Source: an uncultured Oscillospiraceae bacterium (lineage in GTDB: Bacteria; Bacillota; Clostridia; Oscillospirales; Oscillospiraceae). From it: a DNA stretch of 44,309 bases. The stretch spans positions 1-44,309 of the forward strand of contig CALXDH010000019.1 in the NCBI GenBank assembly GCA_944387015.1. Direction: 5' to 3'. The notes beneath the pieces are model-generated. The model was not told where the DNA came from, searched no databases, and worked only from the letters and a program-made list of their open reading frames with translations. Both the position numbers and the translations under genes were made by a program. Positions 16,447-22,849 of this stretch are shown here, piece after piece. Every line of letters begins with the position of its first letter. Positions within the stretch are counted from its first letter, which is position 1.

Positions 16447-17260
16447 TGGGCTGAAAGAGGCCTTGGATCAGGTCCGGGCAGAGGAGACGCTGAAAGAGCG
16501 GACCAGGGCGTTCCTTTGGCAGAAGACCCGGGGGTATACCAGAAGAGCTCCGCCGCCTGGCAGACGCTGGATCCCGGCGGCAGCCTGTCTCATACTGCTG
16601 ACGGTAATGCTGTGGGGCGGCACCTGGCTCTACTTCACTCCCACGATGGAGATCAGCGTGGACATCAACCCCTCCATCGAGCTGGGGGTGAACCGGTTTG
16701 ACCGGGTGATCTCCGTCGATGGCTATAATGAGGACGGACAGGCCCTGGCGCAGCTGCTGGATGTGAAATACCAGGACTTTGAAGATGCGATCGATCGGAT
16801 CTTGGAAAACGAAACCGTCAGCACGCTGCTCTCCGGCGACGGGCTTTTGAGTATCACCGTTGTGGGAGAGGACGATGCGCAGGCCGCCAGAGTACTCACC
16901 CGGATCGAAAGCTGTACGGCGGGGTGGGAGAATGTCTGCTGCTATGCAGCCCACGCCGAGGATGTGGAGACGGCCCATGCGCTGGGACTTTCCTGCGGGA
17001 AGTACCGGATGTATCAGGAACTCCAGGCGCTGGATCCGGACATCCGTGTGGATGAGGTTCGGGGAATGACCATGCGGGAGCTCCAGACGCTCATAGACAG
17101 CTTGGCTGCGGGGGAAGGGCCTGCCCAGCAGACGAGGCCGGCGTTCCAGGGAGACACAGCAGCCCAGGCGGCCGGGAACGGCGGCAGCGGCCACCACGGA
17201 GAGGGCGGCTCGGGCCGTGGGCAGGAGGACTGCGGCACCGGCCGGCATGGCTGGGACTGA
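16439..17260 (+). CDS. Membrane-anchored anti-sigma factor with RsgI-like Asn-Pro motif
   Basis: About 273 residues. A short cytoplasmic N terminus (about 1-43) would hold the sigma factor. One transmembrane helix follows (WIPAAACLILLTVMLWGGTWLYF, about 44-66). The extracellular part opens with EISVDINPSIELGVNRFD, the motif found in RsgI-type anti-sigma factors; the Asn-Pro bond (about residues 77-78) is reported to cleave itself in RsgI proteins. The C terminus (about 225-273) is low-complexity Gly/His/Gln with HHGEGG. The start could also be the ATG at 16433 or GTG at 16430; all overlap the sigma factor end. I infer that the ECF factor is released by processing of this protein. Confidence 0.8.
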   Translation: MYDGLKEALDQVRAEETLKERTRAFLWQKTRGYTRRAPPPGRRWIPAAACLILLTVMLWGGTWLYFTPTMEISVDINPSIELGVNRFDRVISVDGYNEDGQALAQLLDVKYQDFEDAIDRILENETVSTLLSGDGLLSITVVGEDDAQAARVLTRIESCTAGWENVCCYAAHAEDVETAHALGLSCGKYRMYQELQALDPDIRVDEVRGMTMRELQTLIDSLAAGEGPAQQTRPAFQGDTAAQAAGNGGSGHHGEGGSGRGQEDCGTGRHGWD

Positions 17261-17280
17261 CCGGACAGCAGAAAAAGCAG

Positions 17281-17324
17281 AAGGAGCGGACAGCGCATAA
17301 AACGCTGTCCGCTCCTTGCTTTTT
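17281..17324. terminator. Bidirectional intrinsic terminator
   Basis: A perfect 15-bp stem (AAGGAGCGGACAGCG / CGCTGTCCGCTCCTT) with a 7-base loop. It is followed by GCTTTTT on the plus strand and CTGCTTTTT on the minus strand, so it serves both the anti-sigma gene and trxB, which converge here. Confidence 0.9.
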
Positions 17325-17346
17325 AATGAGAGGATTGTCCCGGCAG

Positions 17347-18255
17347 TTACGCCCCGCAGTAGCGGCAGGCGGCCAGGGCCGCTACCGCTCCGTCAGCACA
17401 GGCGGTGGTCAGCTGGCGGACGTCCTTGGTGCGGCAGTCCCCGGCGGCAAACACACCGGGCACCGGAGTGCGGCAGTCTTCCCCCACAGGGAGGAAACCG
17501 TTTTCGTCCAGTGACAGAAGCGATTCCGCGGGCTTGCATTGGGGCAGCTGGCCCACTGCCTCAAAAAGACCGTCCACAGCCAGCTCCCGGGTCTCTCCGG
17601 TAGCGGTGTTTTGCAGGCGTACCCCGGCGAGGGCCCCGTTGCTTTCCAGCAGGCCGGTGACCACGGTATCTATCACCAATTCTACGTTGTCCCGGGCCCG
17701 CAGGGCGTCTGCCAGCACCGGATCCCCCCGGAACTGGGCCCGACGGTGAATGACGGTGACGGTTCGGCAGGTGTCTGCCAGAAACAGCGCGTCCTGCAGC
17801 GCGGCACTGCCGCCGCCCACCACGGCCACATCCCGTCCGGCGTAAAAGGCTCCGTCGCATACCGCACAGTAGGACACACCGGAAAGACGTTCCTCCCCGG
17901 GAAGACCCAGGGTCCTCCGCTTCATACCGGTGGCCAGGATCAGCGCCGTGCAGGTGTGGACGCCGTAGTCGGTGGTGACGGTGATGACCGGTCCGGGCTG
18001 GATCGAAAGGACCTCTTCCAGCTCAATGGAGGCACCCAAGGTCTCTGCCTGGGTGTACATCCGGTCCGCCAGTTCGGCGCCGGAGATGGCGGAAAAGCCG
18101 GGGAAGTTCTCCACCTTGGGGGCGGTGGCGATCTGTCCGCCGAAGCCCTCCTTTTCCAGCAGCAGTACGCTCCGGCCTGCCCGGCGGGCGTAGATGGCGG
18201 CGGTGAGTCCGGCGGGGCCGCCGCCCGCGATGATGATGTCATAGTGTTGGCTCAT
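17347..18255 (-). CDS. trxB: Thioredoxin reductase (FAD/NADPH disulfide reductase)
   Basis: 302 residues counted from the ATG at 18255 (an in-frame ATG at 18264 is also possible). It begins YDIIIAGGGPAGLTAAIYA (FAD-binding), has the redox-active CAVC in VSYCAVCDGAFYAG, the NADPH loop VAVVGGGSAALQDALFL and the C-terminal FAD motif GVFAAGDCRT. It moves electrons from NADPH to a thioredoxin-fold disulfide. The gene lies 81 bp downstream of nrdD, whose product carries a fused thioredoxin domain, so the two probably form one electron chain to the reductase. A hairpin in the gap may lower expression of trxB relative to nrdD. Confidence 0.92.
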   Translation of the reverse strand: MSQHYDIIIAGGGPAGLTAAIYARRAGRSVLLLEKEGFGGQIATAPKVENFPGFSAISGAELADRMYTQAETLGASIELEEVLSIQPGPVITVTTDYGVHTCTALILATGMKRRTLGLPGEERLSGVSYCAVCDGAFYAGRDVAVVGGGSAALQDALFLADTCRTVTVIHRRAQFRGDPVLADALRARDNVELVIDTVVTGLLESNGALAGVRLQNTATGETRELAVDGLFEAVGQLPQCKPAESLLSLDENGFLPVGEDCRTPVPGVFAAGDCRTKDVRQLTTACADGAVAALAACRYCGA

Positions 18256-18283
18256 ACAGTCCATCCATTTCTGAAAAGGGGAA

Positions 18284-18305
18284 ACGGAGGACGCGGGTCC
18301 TCCGT
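18284..18305 (-). other. Hairpin between nrdD and trxB
   Basis: A 9-bp stem ACGGAGGAC / GTCCTCCGT with a 4-base loop, followed on the minus strand by TTCCCCTTTTC. The U-run is interrupted, so it is at best a leaky terminator or an attenuating structure. Confidence 0.4.
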
Positions 18306-18336
18306 TCCTGTTTTTCTGTTCTCTAGAATGCGGGGA

Positions 18337-20727
18337 TTACCGCAGCTCCGAGGCAAATTTCTTGATCACAGAGGCATTGACCAGTTTTTCCACCTGGTCG
18401 CCATGACGGACGATCAGAGTGGGGGCCTGTTGGATGCCGTATTGGCTCACCAGATCCAAATGTTCACTGACGTCCATGGTCTGGTAGGCAATACCGGCCT
18501 TTTCCAGTTCATTTTTGGCAATCTTGCAGTTGGGACAGGTCTTGGTGGTGAAGAGCAGCAGCTCTGTCTCATCAGAGGCCGCCGGGGCAGCGTCGGTCTT
18601 TTCCGGTGCGGTGTCGGCGGATTCCCGGTCGCACAGGCGGCGGCCCTCCAGCCGGGAATTCTCCACGTCGTAGAGCTTGCGGTCCTTGAACTCCTGCACC
18701 TTACCGTCGTTCCAGTTCTGGACGGGACGGTAGTAGCCGGTGATGCGGCTCCACACCTCACAGGTCTTACCGCAGGTGGGGCAGGTGAAGTGCTCACCGG
18801 AGACATAGCCGTGCTCGGGGCAGATGGAATAGGTGGGGGAGAGGGTGTAATAGGGGAGCTTGAAATTCTCCGCGATCTTGCGCACCAGATTGGCGGCCGA
18901 CTTCCAGTCCGGCAGCTTCTCGCCCAGGAAGGCGTGGAACACGGTGCCGGAGGTGTAGAGAGTCTGGAGGTCGTCCTGGATGGCCAGGGCGTCAAAGATG
19001 TCGGCGGTGTAGCCCACGGGCAGGTGGGAGGAGTTGGTGTAGTACGGGGTGTCCCCAGGGCGCTTGGCGGCGGTGATGATGTCCGGGTATTTTTCCACGT
19101 CGTGCTTGGCCAGACGGTAAGTGGTGGACTCGGCAGGAGTGGCCTCCAGGTTGTAGAGGTCGCCGTACTGCTCCTGGTAGTCGGACAGGCGCTCCCGCAT
19201 GTGGTTCAGGACGTCCTTGGCAAAGGCCTGGGTCTCGGGATGGGTCAGGTCCTTGCGCAGCCACTTGGCGTTGAGGCCCACCTCGTTCATGCCGATGAGG
19301 CCGATGGTGGAGAAGTGGTTTTCAAAGGTGCCCAGATAGTACTTGGTATAGGGGTAGAGGCCTGCATCCATCAGCCGGGTGATGACGGTACGCTTGGTCT
19401 TGAGGCTCCGGGCGGCGATGTCCATGATGTGGTCCAGCTGCGCATAGAACTCCTCCGGCGTCTTGCTGAGATAGGCGATCCGGGGCAGATTGATGGTGAC
19501 CACGCCCACGGAGCCGGTGGACTCGCCGGAGCCGAAGTAACCGCCGGACTTCTTGCGCAGTTCCCGCAGGTCCAGCCGCAGCCGGCAGCACATGGAGCGC
19601 ACGTCGCTGGGCTCCATATCGGAGTTGATGTAATTGGAGAAGTAAGGCGTGCCGTACTTGGCGGTCATGGCGAAGAGCAGGCGGTTGTTCTCCGTGTCAG
19701 ACCAGTCAAAGTCCTTGGTAATGGAGTAGGTGGGGATGGGATACTGGAAGCCCCGGCCGTTGGCGTCGCCCTCGGTCATGATCTCGATGAACGCCTTGTT
19801 CACCATGTCCATTTCCTTCTTGCAGTCGCCGTAGGTGAAATCCTGCTCCTTGCCGCCCACGATGGCGGGCAGGTTCTCCAGATCCTTGGGAACGGTCCAG
19901 TCCAAGGTGATATTGGAGAACGGCGCCTGGGTGCCCCAGCGGGAGGGGGTGTTCACGCCGAAGACGAAGGACTGAATGCACTGCTTGACCTCTTTCTGGG
20001 TCAGGTTGTCCGCCTTGACGAAGGGGGCGAGGTATGTATCGAAGGAAGAAAAGGCCTGGGCACCGGCCCACTCGTTCTGCATGATGCCCAGGAAATTGAC
20101 CATCTGGTTGCAGAGGGTGGAGAGGTGGCTGGCAGGAGAGGAGTTGATCTTCCCGGGGATGCCCAGCCCCTGCTGGATGAGCTGCTTGAGGCTCCAGCCG
20201 GCGCAGTAGCCGGTAAGCATGGAGAGGTCGTGGAGGTGGATGTCGCCGTCCCGGTGGGCCTGGGCGATCTCCTCGTCGTAGATCTCACTGAGCCAGTAGT
20301 TGGCGGTGATGGCGCCGGAGTTGGAGAGGATCAGTCCGCCCACGGAATAGGTGACGGTGGAGTTCTCCTTGACCCGCCAGTCGTTGATCTGGAGGTAGTC
20401 GTCTACCAGCGCCTTGTAATCCAGCAGTGTGGAGCCCAGATTGCGGATCTTTTCCCGTTGCTTGCGGTAGAGGATATAGGCCTTGGCGACGTCGGCGTAG
20501 CCTGCCTTGCTGAGGATGTCCTCCACGCTGTCCTGGATCTGCTCCACGGTGATCCGTCCGTCGTGGATCTTGTCCTGGTAATCGGCAGTGACCTTCAGCG
20601 CCAGCAGGTCGATGATGTCCGGATTGTACTCTTTGTGGGTGGCCTCGAAGGCCTTGGTGATGGCAGTGCTGATCTTGGAGAGATTAAACTCCACGATCTT
20701 GCCGTCCCGCTTGACAACTTGATACAT
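18337..20727 (-). CDS. nrdD: Anaerobic (class III) ribonucleoside-triphosphate reductase fused to a thioredoxin domain
   Basis: Reduces NTPs to dNTPs with a glycyl radical. The 796-residue chain starts with an ATP-cone (about 1-95, YQVVKRDGKIVEFNLSKI), followed by the catalytic barrel, a four-cysteine zinc site (C636, C649, C652, C656) and the glycyl radical site RITGY (Gly664). In ordinary NrdD the chain ends soon after this. Here a linker rich in Ala, Asp and Pro leads to a thioredoxin/glutaredoxin fold (about 720-796) with the redox motif CPNC (731-734) and the cis-Pro loop QQAPTL. The start at 20727 is set by the conserved ATP-cone; an in-frame ATG at 20826 overlaps the promoter. nrdG is upstream and trxB downstream. 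Confidence 0.94.
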   Translation of the reverse strand: MYQVVKRDGKIVEFNLSKISTAITKAFEATHKEYNPDIIDLLALKVTADYQDKIHDGRITVEQIQDSVEDILSKAGYADVAKAYILYRKQREKIRNLGSTLLDYKALVDDYLQINDWRVKENSTVTYSVGGLILSNSGAITANYWLSEIYDEEIAQAHRDGDIHLHDLSMLTGYCAGWSLKQLIQQGLGIPGKINSSPASHLSTLCNQMVNFLGIMQNEWAGAQAFSSFDTYLAPFVKADNLTQKEVKQCIQSFVFGVNTPSRWGTQAPFSNITLDWTVPKDLENLPAIVGGKEQDFTYGDCKKEMDMVNKAFIEIMTEGDANGRGFQYPIPTYSITKDFDWSDTENNRLLFAMTAKYGTPYFSNYINSDMEPSDVRSMCCRLRLDLRELRKKSGGYFGSGESTGSVGVVTINLPRIAYLSKTPEEFYAQLDHIMDIAARSLKTKRTVITRLMDAGLYPYTKYYLGTFENHFSTIGLIGMNEVGLNAKWLRKDLTHPETQAFAKDVLNHMRERLSDYQEQYGDLYNLEATPAESTTYRLAKHDVEKYPDIITAAKRPGDTPYYTNSSHLPVGYTADIFDALAIQDDLQTLYTSGTVFHAFLGEKLPDWKSAANLVRKIAENFKLPYYTLSPTYSICPEHGYVSGEHFTCPTCGKTCEVWSRITGYYRPVQNWNDGKVQEFKDRKLYDVENSRLEGRRLCDRESADTAPEKTDAAPAASDETELLLFTTKTCPNCKIAKNELEKAGIAYQTMDVSEHLDLVSQYGIQQAPTLIVRHGDQVEKLVNASVIKKFASELR

Positions 20728-20813
20728 GTATTTCCCGCTTCCTCTCTCGTAGTTCCGGCCAAAGCCGGTCAGGTATCGAAACAGATGGGCGCCCATGGCG
20801 CCCCGTGGGTCCC

Positions 20814-20842
20814 ATTGTAGCAACATTCTGTTGGGAAGTCAA
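20814..20842 (-). promoter_or_regulatory. Sigma-A promoter of nrdD
   Basis: On the minus strand TTGACT, 17 bp, TACAAT, in the gap between nrdG and nrdD. The 87-base leader to the nrdD ATG contains GC-rich repeats but no recognised RNA element. Confidence 0.75.
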
Positions 20843-20851
20843 GGAAATAGG

Positions 20852-20867
20852 ACACAAGATATTGTGT
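20852..20867. promoter_or_regulatory. NrdR box 1 upstream of nrdD
   Basis: ACACAAGATATTGTGT matches the NrdR box pattern (ACAC-wAtATaTw-GTGT) closely. It lies 9 bp upstream of the -35 box of the nrdD promoter. NrdR is the ATP/dATP-sensing repressor of ribonucleotide reductase genes; its gene is not in the window. Confidence 0.75.
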
Positions 20868-20893
20868 GATATTTCGTAAAAAACGCTGAATTA

Positions 20894-20909
20894 AAACTAG
20901 ATTTAGTTA
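20894..20909. promoter_or_regulatory. NrdR box 2 (degenerate), overlapping the nrdG stop
   Basis: AAACTAGATTTAGTTA is a weaker match to the same pattern, 42 bp from box 1 start to start, close to four helical turns, so both boxes face the same side of the DNA. It includes the last codon of nrdG. Confidence 0.5.
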
Positions 20910-21599
20910 AATGCCCCGTACGTCCACCGTGCTGAAAAACGGCTGGAGCAATGCCGCGAAAGCCTGCAATTCCTGGGGGGAAAAGCCGTGGCAGCCGGTG
21001 CCCACCAGGTTGCCGGAGTCCACGAAGTTCTGGATGAAGTACCGGGGCGCGCCCTCCAGCCAGCGGCCGATGGCGAGAAAATCCTCCGCCGTGTGAAACT
21101 CCCGGACAGCGGTGGTGCGAAACTCGTAGTCCACGCCGGACCGGGCCAACAGATGCACGCTCTCCCGCACCGGCGCGATGTCAAAGCCGGAGACGCCCAC
21201 GGTCAGGGGGTATTTTTCCGGCTGGTTTTTGATGTCCATGGCCACATAGTCCAAGAGCCCCTCTTCCAGCAAAGAGGCCAGGGCGTCGGGGAAGCAGCCA
21301 TTGGTGTCCAGCTTCACGGCAAAGCCCAGGTCCCGCACCTTGCGCAAAAAGGCACCGACGCCGTCATGAAGCAGCGGCTCGCCGCCGGAGAGGACCACGC
21401 CGTCCAAAAGTCCCTGCCGCCGGCGGAGAAAGTCCAGTACCTCCTCTTCGGAAAAGTGTTCCGCTTCCTCCAAATGGGTGACCAGCGGGGCATTGTGGCA
21501 GAAGGGGCAGCGCAGATTGCAGCCGCCTGTGAATACGGTGGCAGCCAGTTTTCCCGGGAAATCCACCATCGCCAGTTTTTGCAGACCGCAGATCCGCAT
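20907..21599 (-). CDS. nrdG: Anaerobic ribonucleotide reductase activating enzyme (radical SAM)
   Basis: Generates the glycyl radical on NrdD with S-adenosylmethionine and a [4Fe-4S] cluster. The 230-residue protein has the radical SAM motif CNLRCPFC (C27, C31, C34), GGC before it, the SAM-binding SGGEPLL, and LDTNGCFPD and YVAMDIKN further on. It is the longer clostridial form with LQKLAMVDFPGK at the N terminus. The ATG at 21599 follows GAGGAGGAA; an in-frame upstream ATG (21689) is rejected because it precedes the promoter region's Shine-Dalgarno. It is read before nrdD, which has its own NrdR-controlled promoter. Confidence 0.93.
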   Translation of the reverse strand: MRICGLQKLAMVDFPGKLAATVFTGGCNLRCPFCHNAPLVTHLEEAEHFSEEEVLDFLRRRQGLLDGVVLSGGEPLLHDGVGAFLRKVRDLGFAVKLDTNGCFPDALASLLEEGLLDYVAMDIKNQPEKYPLTVGVSGFDIAPVRESVHLLARSGVDYEFRTTAVREFHTAEDFLAIGRWLEGAPRYFIQNFVDSGNLVGTGCHGFSPQELQAFAALLQPFFSTVDVRGI

Positions 21600-21644
21600 C
21601 TTCCATTCCTCCTCATGATGCCGGCAGTGAAATCGTGTGCCTCT

Positions 21645-21673
21645 ATCATAAATCCATCCTGCCGCCGGGGCAA
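21645..21673 (-). promoter_or_regulatory. Promoter candidate of nrdG
   Basis: On the minus strand TTGCCC, 17 bp, TATGAT, with the -10 box 45 bp before the nrdG ATG. No NrdR box was found here. The rest of the 274-bp gap to the lipoprotein gene is AT-rich and holds the divergent promoter at 21781. Confidence 0.5.
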
Positions 21674-21780
21674 GCCGTTTGGAGGGCAATTTTTTGAGGA
21701 AAAATCTGGATCAATTTGATTTTTAACAAATCTGTCTATTTTTGGAAAACCAGAGACTGAAAATCAAGCGGATTTGTGCA

Positions 21781-21809
21781 TTGAAACGGGGGACATCCTT
21801 TTGTATGAT
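21781..21809 (+). promoter_or_regulatory. Sigma-A promoter of the C39-like lipoprotein gene
   Basis: TTGAAA, 17 bp, TATGAT. The 5' leader (about 21816-21873) contains two small hairpins, GTGTGC-GAT-GCACAC (21818-21832) and CGGGG-AAACA-CCCCG ending just before the Shine-Dalgarno AAAGGAGA. Confidence 0.7.
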
Positions 21810-21873
21810 ACATCTCGTGTGTGCGATGCACACATAAATCGGACGGGGAAACACCCCGAAAAGGAGATCGAGA

Positions 21874-22692
21874 ATGAAAAAAACAGTCACGATGGCGCTC
21901 ACCCTCACGATGGTGCTGGGACTTATGTCCGGCTGCGGCGCCAATGACACACCGGCTGACAACGCCGAGACCAACGCTACCCCCGCGAATGCTGAAAACT
22001 TCAGCGATGAAATGAAAATCCCCTATGCCGTGGACCTCTCCCCGGAGGACGGCGCGGACTCTGTGGAGCGGGCGGGAGACCATGAGAACTCCCCCTACTT
22101 CGCCCATCCGGACGTGTACAACATGGAGTCCACGGACACCCTGACGGTGCTCCACAACTTCCAGACCCAGCAGCAGACCAGCGAGTGGTCCTGCGGCGTG
22201 ACCAGCGCGCTGATGGTGCTCAACTGGTACGGCAAGCTGGGCGAGTGGAACGAGGAGTCTCTGGCGGCCCTGCGGCACTCTCTGGACGGCACGGAGCTGG
22301 AAGGCTATCCCGGCACCACGCTGAACCAGGCCATGGACATCTTCAACGGCGTAGGCGGTTTCGATATGATCACGACCTATGATTACCCCGACGGCATCTG
22401 GGTGGAGGACATCCAGAGCTGGCTGGCAGAGGGCAAGCCCATTATGATCGCGTGGAACGACTGGGGCGGCCACTGGCAGGTCATCATTGGCTATGACACC
22501 ATGGGCACCGAGACCACCCAGGACGATGTGCTCTTGGTGGCGGATCCCTATGACACCACCGACCACAACCAGGACGGCTACGGCGTCTACGGCGCCGAGC
22601 GGCTGCTCTACAACTTCACCATGTACGATTCCTTTACGGAAGAAGAGGGCGGCAACGATTGCCTGTTCATCGTGGCAAGCCCTGCGGAATGA
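21874..22692 (+). CDS. Lipoprotein with C39-like cysteine peptidase domain
   Basis: 272 residues. A lipoprotein signal peptide with lipobox LMSG-C (Cys21) anchors it outside the membrane. A short acidic linker (22-85) leads to a papain-like domain of the peptidase C39-like type: catalytic Cys107 in SEWSCGVTS after the oxyanion Gln in FQTQQQT, His200 in WGGHWQVIIGYD, and Asp224 in ADPYD. C39-like domains cleave peptides, often after Gly-Gly, though many members have unknown substrates. It has its own promoter and terminator, and no ABC exporter or bacteriocin gene is beside it. A role in processing surface or peptide substrates is an inference. Confidence 0.85.
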   Translation: MKKTVTMALTLTMVLGLMSGCGANDTPADNAETNATPANAENFSDEMKIPYAVDLSPEDGADSVERAGDHENSPYFAHPDVYNMESTDTLTVLHNFQTQQQTSEWSCGVTSALMVLNWYGKLGEWNEESLAALRHSLDGTELEGYPGTTLNQAMDIFNGVGGFDMITTYDYPDGIWVEDIQSWLAEGKPIMIAWNDWGGHWQVIIGYDTMGTETTQDDVLLVADPYDTTDHNQDGYGVYGAERLLYNFTMYDSFTEEEGGNDCLFIVASPAE

Positions 22693-22699
22693 CCCATCC

Positions 22700-22735
22700 G
22701 GCCCGGAGGCAGACGCCTCCGGGCCGCCTTTTTTT
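22700..22735 (+). terminator. Intrinsic terminator after the lipoprotein gene
   Basis: GGCCCGGAGGC, 4-base loop, GCCTCCGGGCC, then GCCTTTTTTT. An 11-bp stem with a long T-run. Confidence 0.92.
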
Positions 22736-22849
22736 CGAAAGGCGGGTACAGAGTCCGGCAGGTTGGCCCGGGGAAAAATGCGGGTATTCAACCGACGGCG
22801 GATGTGGTAAGATAGCAAAGAAACCCAATCCCACAGGAGGAGGCACGCC

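Noticed and set aside
17539-20820. A 1093-codon open frame on the plus strand opposite trxB and nrdD
   Set aside because: Both minus-strand genes are certain. The open frame arises because GC-rich codons leave few stops in the opposite strand; its translation is Gly/Val/His-rich with no motif.
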